This document shows, piece by piece, positions 16,475-22,739 of a stretch of DNA of 22,739 nt; position 1 is the stretch's first letter; every line of letters begins with the position of its first letter. Under the pieces are notes generated by a model. That model ran no database searches. It was not told the origin of the DNA and saw only the letters and a program-made list of their open reading frames with translations. Origin of the DNA: Deltaproteobacteria bacterium (GTDB lineage Bacteria; Bdellovibrionota; Bdellovibrionia; JABDDW01); NCBI GenBank assembly GCA_013287405.1, contig JABDDW010000023.1, positions 1 to 22,739 on the forward strand. The letters run 5' to 3'. A program made the translations under genes and the position numbers.

Positions 16475-17169
16475 GATTCCAGGTTTTCTAAGACTTTTCG
16501 TGCGGCGTCTTGTTCGGCCTCTTTGCGAGATCTCCCAATACCAAAGCTCATCTTTTGTTCTCCAAGCATAATAGCCACCCGAAAGACTTTTTGATGTTCG
16601 GGGCCTTCGGTTTTCTCGATAACATATTGGGGAGCCGTTTTATATTTACTCTGCATCACTTCCTGTAATCTCGTTTTATAATCTTTAACAAAAGGGCTGC
16701 TGGTTTCTAAGGAAACAATTCTTTTGGCGAAAAGGCGTTCGACAATTTGCCTTGCGGCTAAATATCCTCCATCTATGTAAACTGCCCCCAGCACAGATTC
16801 AAAAGCCGATGCTAGAATAGAATTTTTTTGTCGCCCGTTTGAATTCACTTCTCCCTTCCCGAGTAGCAAGTACTCAGAAAGTTCGACGTCCCTTGCTAAA
16901 TCGGCCAAAACATTTTCATTGACGAGGGACGCACGACGCTTTGAAAGTTCCCCTTCCGAGGCCGCCCAGTCTCTGTGCATAAGTAAGCTACTCACACATA
17001 AATCCAAGACAGCATCTCCGAGGAACTCCAAGCGTTCATTATGAGAAAATAGTTCTTTAAGAGAAGTACTTTCGTGGGCATAAGATTTATGGGTTAGAGC
17101 TTCCTGAAGTATATTGACGAGCTTAAAGTGATAGCCAATTTTCTCTTGAAAGGTAATCCAGGGTCTCAA
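16471..17169 (-). CDS. rnc: Ribonuclease III
   Basis: This is a 232-aa protein that cleaves double-stranded RNA, including rRNA precursors. The start is TTG at 17169. An in-frame TGA lies two codons upstream and no Met occurs before the catalytic domain, so no other start is workable. The nuclease domain has NERLEFLGDAVLDL (44-57), with the conserved Glu and Asp residues, and LASAFESVLGAVYIDGG. The C-terminal double-stranded RNA-binding domain (~160-230) ends in RSRKEAEQDAARKVLENL. It is the first gene of a minus-strand operon with era, der and the symporter, and its stop overlaps the era start. A possible promoter lies at 17190-17217. Confidence 0.95.
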   Translation of the reverse strand: MRPWITFQEKIGYHFKLVNILQEALTHKSYAHESTSLKELFSHNERLEFLGDAVLDLCVSSLLMHRDWAASEGELSKRRASLVNENVLADLARDVELSEYLLLGKGEVNSNGRQKNSILASAFESVLGAVYIDGGYLAARQIVERLFAKRIVSLETSSPFVKDYKTRLQEVMQSKYKTAPQYVIEKTEGPEHQKVFRVAIMLGEQKMSFGIGRSRKEAEQDAARKVLENLES

Positions 17170-17189
17170 AACTCACACACCCTAACATA

Positions 17190-17217
17190 ATTTTAAATCA
17201 CAGGGCCGTTGCTACAA
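17190..17217 (-). promoter_or_regulatory. rnc: Candidate sigma-70 promoter of the rnc-era-der operon
   Basis: On the minus strand, TTGTAG (-35, 17212-17217) and TAAAAT (-10, 17190-17195) are separated by 16 nt and lie about 20 nt upstream of the TTG start of rnc. The -35 matches 4 of 6 consensus positions and the -10 matches 5 of 6. The resulting leader would be very short. Confidence 0.35.
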
Positions 17218-17565
17218 AATACCAACGCGCCAAATCTCAAGAATTTCTTCTACCATATCTCCTTTTAATTTGCGACACTTCAAGTCAAAAGAGCTATGTA
17301 AATATTCTAAATAGTGGCACACACCTGCCCCCGCCTCGAGTTACCTTCGGCGCCGAAAGTGACTTGGATTTTCTTACCTGCTTTTAGCGGATCATGCCTA
17401 GTCCCCCAAGTCCAGCCGCAGAAAGAGTTGAAATTATGAAAATCGAGACGGGTCCAAAAAAGGTTATTATGTCGATCGAGTAGCCATTTAATATCTCAGG
17501 AAACCCAAGCCTAACCACTCTAAATTCTTAGCGATCTTGGCACAGGACTTGAATTAAAAATCCCT
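17218..17565. other. Divergent intergenic region with a 12-bp palindrome
   Basis: No gene is supported in this stretch between the divergent rnc operon and the 404-aa secreted protein gene. It contains a perfect palindrome TTCGGCGCCGAA (17346-17357), which could bind a dimeric regulator of either side. Promoters for the + strand gene should lie near its right end, but I see no convincing pair. No tRNA or other structured RNA is recognisable. Confidence 0.4.
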
Positions 17566-18780
17566 ATGCGTAATTTCTCATACATATTGTCAATATTCAT
17601 TTTTTTGTCGGTACAAAGCGCCGAGGCGGTAAGGGTGACGAAGAGAAATCCGTCTGTGAAATGTATGCCCCTATTACAATCTTTAGATGAATACCGCTCC
17701 AGTGACGACAAAGATAGTATTAGTGAGAAGATAAGGCTTGTCTCTGAGAGTAATGGGACTATCAAAAGCCAATTACATGAATTCATACGAAGTAAAATTA
17801 TTGAGATTCAAAATGACCCTGAGATTCTAGGTAAGGATATTGCCCCCGGCCGTTATCGCGTGTTAGTAAAGTTGCTCGCTCAAATAAGCCAACTTCTCGC
17901 GCAAAATAACGGGAAAATTCTTAACAAGAGCGATACCTGGCTCAAGGCATTTGCAAATCGAAAGACTTTTGATTCTTGGCTTGAGAAAGATCTGGGTCTG
18001 TCAAATGACCTTTATAGTAAAAAGTTATCGTGGCTCATTAATCTTTATATGAAAAGATCGGTGGAAAGTAACGAAACCTCGCTTAAAACTTTTGTCAGTC
18101 GTGAAGATCAAAAATTATATTTGGCAGAGCATTCGGATTGGATCCCCCTAAATCCGATCAAATCACATTTAGAGATGCCGAGCGCCGTTCCTGCTACTTT
18201 AATTAGAGAAATACTTAGAGTATTGAAGCGGGGATATTTAAGTCAGCTGCTTGTACATTCTACGATGTCTTCTGCTTTATCAGGAATCGCAAAAGCGAAG
18301 GCAATTTTGAGTGGAAAGGAAGTCACTAGACGCCGCTTAAATATAGAGTCTGGCGAGTTTCACAGCCTTGCAAATGGAATTATATTAAATAATATATACG
18401 GACTGCGGACAAACGACCCAACCTCTCTATTAATGACTTATTACAATTGGTTCGATGACTTTCCAGTAACATTTTCCATCGACTCTGACTCGAGTTGGCG
18501 CCTTATTGTTCCAAAGGAAACCGATTTTGAAGATCACGGTGTTAAGTTAGGTTCGAACGTCCCTATTTCCGCAATCAACTACGTTTTTGCTCCTGCAAAT
18601 AAATTACCTGAATTACGCGAGTGGATTGAGAAAGACCTGAAACGTCGGACTATGGTAATTTCTTATGAGGCTGCCCGTATTATAGCTGCCTATAATCTTG
18701 ATGGCACTTTTGAGCCTGAGGATCTTAAAACGGATGGATATGAAGAAATCTTAGAAGTCATTGGTGATACTTCTCGATAA
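17566..18780 (+). CDS. Secreted protein of unknown function, weakly ADP-ribosyltransferase-like C-terminal half
   Basis: This is a 404-aa protein with an N-terminal signal peptide (FSYILSIFIFLSVQSAEA), so it is exported. Residues ~25-180 are helical and charged, without a recognisable domain. The C-terminal half starts with LLVHSTMSSALSGIAKAKAI. It continues with GEFHSLANGIILNNIYGL, FPVTFSIDSDSSWRLIVP, LGSNVPISAINYVFAP and an EAARII helix. An LxHST-type strand followed by an I-x3-G-like helix, and later a VPISAI strand, vaguely resemble ADP-ribosyltransferase-fold enzymes. I cannot place the full catalytic set and treat this as a guess. The RBS before ATG 17566 is poor, and the codon use is AT-richer than in neighbours. 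The stop codon runs directly into an ATG (TAAATG) that begins the decayed gene downstream. Confidence 0.55.
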   Translation: MRNFSYILSIFIFLSVQSAEAVRVTKRNPSVKCMPLLQSLDEYRSSDDKDSISEKIRLVSESNGTIKSQLHEFIRSKIIEIQNDPEILGKDIAPGRYRVLVKLLAQISQLLAQNNGKILNKSDTWLKAFANRKTFDSWLEKDLGLSNDLYSKKLSWLINLYMKRSVESNETSLKTFVSREDQKLYLAEHSDWIPLNPIKSHLEMPSAVPATLIREILRVLKRGYLSQLLVHSTMSSALSGIAKAKAILSGKEVTRRRLNIESGEFHSLANGIILNNIYGLRTNDPTSLLMTYYNWFDDFPVTFSIDSDSSWRLIVPKETDFEDHGVKLGSNVPISAINYVFAPANKLPELREWIEKDLKRRTMVISYEAARIIAAYNLDGTFEPEDLKTDGYEEILEVIGDTSR

Positions 18781-19540
18781 ATGAAAATTGATAAAAATAT
18801 ATGGGTCTGGGTGGAGAGCCGCGAGTTCTTTGGCCATAAATGCTGAGCAGAATATTCAAGCTGCTCCGGAGCTGGCAATATTGAAGAGCGGTAAGACCGA
18901 CAACTGGGAGATATGGAGACTCAACCGCTCTTTGCCGTTGGTGAAGGCGCGATTTCGCCCAAGGGTCGTCGAGCAAATTGACATTGGCCGCAAAGGGCAA
19001 CGATTATAGGACTTCAGACCAGATTTCCGATTTACTATGAAATTGGGATCATAGGACTAGCGCTCAAACCACCGCGCCGATCTTCTGCTCCAAAGGTAAA
19101 ATACTCTCATGGTCCGTTAGAGATCCAGCTTCAAAAAGCCGGCCTTAGAGCTAGTGATACAATTTGTGCCCTTCCAACAGGAAGTATTATCCAGTTTGAA
19201 GCACAGGGCCAAGTCCCCCCAAGGACAACAAAACTCACTCACAACTGAACTTGCCAGTGTATGGAGTGATCAAAAATTGCGAGTGCGTTTTGAGGTTGAG
19301 CCTGACAAAAACAAAAATGAAAACAAAAATAGATATATAAATCGGAAGATTAAGCTTAAGGCTACGAAAGATGGTGGGTTTTGCAGTGGCGACGTTATTA
19401 CCGATACGCCCGCTCTCAGGTTCGCAAGCATGTTTGAAGTTGGGTTTTATGGAGCGGAGAGCCCAAATCCACAACTTGAGATTTTTAACAACTTTGGCGA
19501 TCAGGTTCAGGTTCTGATTCCCGAAGGCGGAAGGCTCTGA
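18781..19540 (+). pseudogene. Decayed gene alternating between two reading frames
   Basis: No single frame covers this 760-nt stretch, but four open pieces tile it in just two frames. They are 18781-18846 (frame A, starting MKIDKNIWVWVESREF right after the previous stop), 18788-19009 (frame B), 18982-19248 (frame A, e.g. FPIYYEIGIIGLALKPP and GPLEIQLQKAGLRASD) and 19121-19540 (frame B, ending QVQVLIPEGGRL). The overlaps bound the needed shifts to 18788-18846, 18982-19009 and 19121-19248. The last window contains a run of six C (19215-19220), a likely indel site. The final piece has a low-complexity KNKNENKN insert. No family is recognised. Alternatives are sequencing indels or separate small genes; the tight TAAATG junction argues it was once cotranscribed with the secreted protein. 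Confidence 0.5.
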
Positions 19541-19563
19541 TGTTTAATAAAGACTTAGGGAGA

Positions 19564-20766
19564 TTATTGCCGTGCGGGATGGGTTTCCTTCAAAGCCAAG
19601 CTCAGCACTAAAGACATAAGAAGAACTCCAAACTCAAGGTATACGGACGGCAAAAAACCCTTGGTTTCGCTTTTTACGGCCTCCATCAAAATAATTACAA
19701 TCACCCCGCCGGCATTTCCTAAGAGCATAAGAAGTCCCGTAGCCGTAGCGGCACGTTTCTCCCCGACTTGCTCAGAACACATTTGAAGAATAAGCGAAAA
19801 AGCAGGCAGAAAAAAGAACCCTTGAAAGAAACTGAGTAAGACGAGTGCTTTATAGCTACCACTGGTGCATAGAGGGAAGAGTGTCAAAGCCGCGCTTAGA
19901 AGTCCAAAGAACACGAAGGGTTTTCTAAGTTTAAAAAGGTCAGAAAGGGCCGGCATAATGACTGCTCCCAAAATTCCACCGATAATGAGGAACCCGCCAA
20001 TCATTCCCGCTTGGATAGAAGAAATTCCATGGGGAGCCAATATAGGTTCAAGCCAAGTTGTGAGACCATTAAAAAAGCCCAGCCCCAAAAAGGCCAATAT
20101 TAAAATAACATCTAGATTTACATCTTTGATTAAATCTTTTATTCCGGAGAAACCAAAACTTCCTCCATCCCCCTCCCTTAAAGGGGTCAGAGATTTCGAA
20201 GGCCTTAAAAAGTAATAGCTACTTACGAAACTGACGGTGGAGAGAAGGGCAAAAAATATCATCGTATCTCTAAATCCCGCCTTCTGAACCATGAGGGGAG
20301 TGATCATTAAACCAACACTCATCCCAATAAACATCCCCATTGTGCCAAGCCCTGTGGCGATAGCTTCTTGGTCTTTTTCAAACCAATCTAGGACAAGTTT
20401 AGAAATACTATTAATAATAAAGGGTTGAGAAAGAGCGATTATGACCTGCCCCGCCAACAGGCAAGGAAATGAAAAATCAAATATTCTTAAAATGGCCCCG
20501 ATTGTCATTATGAAAGTTCCAAGAACGAGTCCGCTTTTAAAACCTTTAATATCTATAAAATTTCCGGCGGGGATGGAGATGAGGACATAAATGAGTGGGA
20601 ATACCATAAGAAGTAAGCCGGCTGTATTCTCGGTGACTCCGTATTTTGCTTCAATTTCTGAAATGAGCGGCCCAAAATTTAGCCAGAGGGCCTGACTCAA
20701 AGCCGCGGAGATTGAAAACAGAAGAAGGTTAACCCATTTATAATTCTTCACCAATTGTTTCGCCAT
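19564..20766 (-). CDS. Major facilitator superfamily transporter
   Basis: This is a 400-aa inner-membrane protein with 12 predicted membrane helices in two halves, separated by a hydrophilic loop at about residues 185-210 (RPSKSLTPLREGDGG). The first-half signature between helices 2 and 3 is present (GNFIDIKGFKSGLVLG, a variant of the MFS loop motif). Helix 4-5 contains GLGTMGMFIGMSVGLM. This part resembles FLVCR-type and related MFS carriers, but the substrate cannot be inferred. It follows mnmA by only 14 nt in the same direction and is probably the last gene of the desulfurase-mnmA operon. No strong RBS is seen before its ATG, so translation may depend on coupling. Confidence 0.8.
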   Translation of the reverse strand: MAKQLVKNYKWVNLLLFSISAALSQALWLNFGPLISEIEAKYGVTENTAGLLLMVFPLIYVLISIPAGNFIDIKGFKSGLVLGTFIMTIGAILRIFDFSFPCLLAGQVIIALSQPFIINSISKLVLDWFEKDQEAIATGLGTMGMFIGMSVGLMITPLMVQKAGFRDTMIFFALLSTVSFVSSYYFLRPSKSLTPLREGDGGSFGFSGIKDLIKDVNLDVILILAFLGLGFFNGLTTWLEPILAPHGISSIQAGMIGGFLIIGGILGAVIMPALSDLFKLRKPFVFFGLLSAALTLFPLCTSGSYKALVLLSFFQGFFFLPAFSLILQMCSEQVGEKRAATATGLLMLLGNAGGVIVIILMEAVKSETKGFLPSVYLEFGVLLMSLVLSLALKETHPARQ

Positions 20767-20780
20767 AAGTAAGCTGGTAC

Positions 20781-21860
20781 CTATTGTATCCAGCCACCGC
20801 CACAGAGTTGATCTCCCCTATAAAAAACGGCGGCTTGCCCGGAAGTTATCGCCCGTTGGGGTTCCTTAAAATTAACTTCAATTTCATCTTCTATCAAGGT
20901 GAGCTTGGCAAGGGCGCCTGCATGACCATGTCTGATTTTAACTAAATATTCTTTGTTGAAATCTGGCCCCGACATCCAGTTTAATTTACGTACCTTCATG
21001 TTGTGCGAATACAGAAGCGGCTCTGGCCCAACAAAGACGGTATTTGTTTTAGCGTCTATTTTAATCACATAAAGAGGCTCATGATGATTCACGTCAAGTC
21101 CTCTTCTCTGCCCTACGGTGAAGTGATGAATCCCTCCGTGAGTTCCCAAAACTTTTCCGTTGCTGAGTAAAACCAATTCGCCTTTAGAAAGAAGATCTGC
21201 TCCCACTCGTGTCTCAATAAATTTCGCATATCCGGACTTAGAGACAAAACAAATCTCTTGGCTGTCTTTCTTTCTCGCATTTTGCAACTTAAATCGTTCG
21301 GCGTGCCCTCTCACCTCTTCTTTGGTCATATGCCCAACTGGAAAAAGTAAATTCTTGAGTAGCTTTTGTGGCAAAGTAAATAAGAAGTAACTTTGATCTT
21401 TATAGGGATCCCTTCCCTTGAGGAGCACCTGCCCGCCTTCGCCATTTAAGGCTGTTTGGACATAATGACCAGTGGCCAAATAATCGCATCCCAATTCTTT
21501 CATTTTAGTAAAAAGATGATCGAATTTGAGGAATGTATTGCAATTCACGCAAGGGTTAGGGGTGCGACCCTCTAAATATTCATGAACAAAATTGTCGATC
21601 ACGTAAGCTTGAAACTTGTTCTCACAATTCATAACGTAAAAAGGAATATCAAGTCGATCTGCAACGCTTCGAGCGTCCTGAACGTCTATTGAAGAACAGC
21701 AGGTCCCATGGCCGGGGGTAATATCACATTCCGAGTAGTCCCAAACCTGCATCGTAATTCCAATAACTTCATACCCCTGTTCACATAAAAGGGCAGCCAC
21801 GACGGAACTATCAACACCTCCACTCATAGCAACGAGAACCTTCTTTTTTAAACCACTCAT
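20781..21860 (-). CDS. mnmA: tRNA 2-thiouridylase MnmA
   Basis: This is a 359-aa cytoplasmic enzyme that adds sulfur to U34 of the Lys, Glu and Gln tRNAs using ATP and activated sulfur. The PP-loop SGGVDSS is at residues 13-19. The catalytic pair is Cys104 (in PNPCVNC) and Cys204 (in SQEICFV). Other family marks are [17 protein letters not shown] and [24 protein letters not shown] is the form found in many non-enterobacterial members. The C-terminal beta-barrel ends with [17 protein letters not shown]. Length is normal. Its ATG overlaps the stop of the cysteine desulfurase gene (ATGA), and that partner is the expected sulfur donor, directly or through carriers. Confidence 0.97.
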   Translation of the reverse strand: MSGLKKKVLVAMSGGVDSSVVAALLCEQGYEVIGITMQVWDYSECDITPGHGTCCSSIDVQDARSVADRLDIPFYVMNCENKFQAYVIDNFVHEYLEGRTPNPCVNCNTFLKFDHLFTKMKELGCDYLATGHYVQTALNGEGGQVLLKGRDPYKDQSYFLFTLPQKLLKNLLFPVGHMTKEEVRGHAERFKLQNARKKDSQEICFVSKSGYAKFIETRVGADLLSKGELVLLSNGKVLGTHGGIHHFTVGQRRGLDVNHHEPLYVIKIDAKTNTVFVGPEPLLYSHNMKVRKLNWMSGPDFNKEYLVKIRHGHAGALAKLTLIEDEIEVNFKEPQRAITSGQAAVFYRGDQLCGGGWIQ

Positions 21861-22739
21861 GCAAGTTCTCTTTCAATACTTTCTTCGGTTTCTATTTTTC
21901 GTATTTGCTCCACGGTCGTCTTCAAAGTTTCAAAAAACATATCAACCTCATTTTGCGTGGTGAGCCATCCTAAACTGATTCTTAAGCTCTGGGATGCTTC
22001 CCCCGCCGTAAGCCCTAATGCTTTCAGTACAGGACTTGGCTCTTGACTTCCCGAACTACAGGCGGCCCCACTGCTCACGGCAAAACCCTTGGTATCTAAA
22101 TTTATGAGGAGAGTTTCTCCATCCACGTTTGAGAAAACTATATTTAAAGTATTTGAAACACGCTTGCCGCCATTCCCGTTGACCTGACAATTAGGAATCT
22201 CTCCAAGAATTTTCCTTTCTAGGGCATCCCGCATTTTTTCAAGCTTTAGGTTTTGTTCCACGATCCTCGGGCCAAGGATTCTCGCACAATCCCCGAGGGA
22301 TCCTATAGCTAGTGCATTCTCAGTCCCTGCCCTTCGAGATCGTTCTTGCCCCCCTCCATGGATCAAGGGGTCCAAATGAATTCCTTTCTTCACAAAAAGA
22401 ACTCCAGCGCCTTTAAGAGCATAAAATTTATGCCCAGCAAAGGTAGCAAAATCAACGTCCATTGCAGAAAGGTTAATTTGAATCTTGCCTAAGGCTTGGA
22501 CCATATCAGAATGAACAAGGGCCCCATATTGATGGGCTAACCTTGCAATTTTTTTTAATGGAAAAATATTACCCGTCTCATTATTGACCAGTTGACAACT
22601 CACAAGGGCTGTCCGCTCAGAAAGCAAACTTTCTAAAGCGCTTAGATCAATTTCGCCATTTCGCGAAACCTTAAGGCGTCGGATTTTAAACCCCTTTGAC
22701 GCTAAATAGTCACAGGTCTTTAAAATTGAGGGATGTTCA
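21857..22739 (-). CDS. Cysteine desulfurase (IscS/NifS), 5' end outside window
   Basis: This is a PLP enzyme that takes sulfur from cysteine for Fe-S cluster assembly and tRNA thiolation. The frame is open to the right edge, beyond the internal Met at about 22627. The upstream part begins [16 protein letters not shown], the usual segment after the active-site His region, so about 100 residues are missing. Visible motifs: the PLP-binding Lys in [28 protein letters not shown]; and the catalytic Cys loop [12 protein letters not shown] (about 22040-22075). This loop length is typical of group I enzymes. The stop overlaps mnmA (ATGA), which fits a dedicated role in 2-thiouridine formation. IscS and NifS cannot be separated on this part alone; there are no isc genes in view. 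Confidence 0.93.
   Translation of the reverse strand, partial: EHPSILKTCDYLASKGFKIRRLKVSRNGEIDLSALESLLSERTALVSCQLVNNETGNIFPLKKIARLAHQYGALVHSDMVQALGKIQINLSAMDVDFATFAGHKFYALKGAGVLFVKKGIHLDPLIHGGGQERSRRAGTENALAIGSLGDCARILGPRIVEQNLKLEKMRDALERKILGEIPNCQVNGNGGKRVSNTLNIVFSNVDGETLLINLDTKGFAVSSGAACSSGSQEPSPVLKALGLTAGEASQSLRISLGWLTTQNEVDMFFETLKTTVEQIRKIETEESIERELA

Noticed and set aside
16800..16860. RNase III with Ser where E. coli has a catalytic Asp (LASAFES instead of LADTVEA)
   Set aside because: Ser or Asn at this position is, to my knowledge, frequent in functional RNase III of other phyla, and the remaining acidic residues are present.

Overview
The window joins the right-hand end of an integrated conjugative element (about 1-11140) to core chromosome of a Gram-negative bacterium (about 11141-22739). 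GC content is moderate. The T4SS genes and two outer-membrane barrel-like proteins ending in aromatic residues fit a diderm. A Bdellovibrio-like (Bdellovibrionota) host is my best guess from the overall style of the genes, but no marker in the window proves it.

Element, all on the + strand. A regulatory leader (1-260) with a direct repeat, a palindrome and a bulged hairpin precedes several very small genes (261-1263), one of which looks frameshifted. A conjugative (type IV secretion) block follows, tightly packed with GTGA/ATGA overlaps. It holds a VirB4/TraC remnant lacking its Walker A half, a secreted VirB5/TrbJ-like protein, a polytopic VirB6/TrbL-like protein, TraE (VirB8-like), a short TraK/VirB9-like protein and a TraB/VirB10-like protein. 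Next come an FtsK/HerA-type membrane ATPase (coupling-protein candidate) and a winged-helix protein resembling the replication-relaxation family (relaxase candidate). A second small cluster starts at 7964: a glycine-zipper lipoprotein, a basic DNA-binding-like protein, a 69-aa unknown, a serine-recombinase N-terminal domain whose catalytic Ser is Ala, and a full-length large serine recombinase. The recombinase frame runs through a perfect 12-bp terminator hairpin and then antisense through an intact tRNA-Ala(GGC), which is the likely attachment site.

Chromosome. Two probable outer-membrane beta-barrel proteins (+) follow the tRNA. A minus-strand operon reads rnc - era - der - sodium:neurotransmitter-type symporter, with overlapping genes throughout. 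It couples dsRNA/rRNA processing, two ribosome-assembly GTPases and a transporter. A divergent, unrecognised secreted 404-aa protein (17566-18780) is followed directly by a decayed gene that alternates between two frames (18781-19540). A second minus-strand operon reads cysteine desulfurase (cut by the right edge) - mnmA - MFS transporter. The desulfurase supplies sulfur and MnmA uses it for 2-thiouridine in tRNA.

The most notable signals are these: the mixed conjugation module (F-like scaffold with FtsK-type ATPase and replication-relaxation-like protein), the Ser-to-Ala partner recombinase, the recombinase frame that runs through a terminator into a tRNA, the VirB4 remnant, the secreted 404-aa protein with a weak ADP-ribosyltransferase-like pattern, and an Era with an unusual G4 motif.
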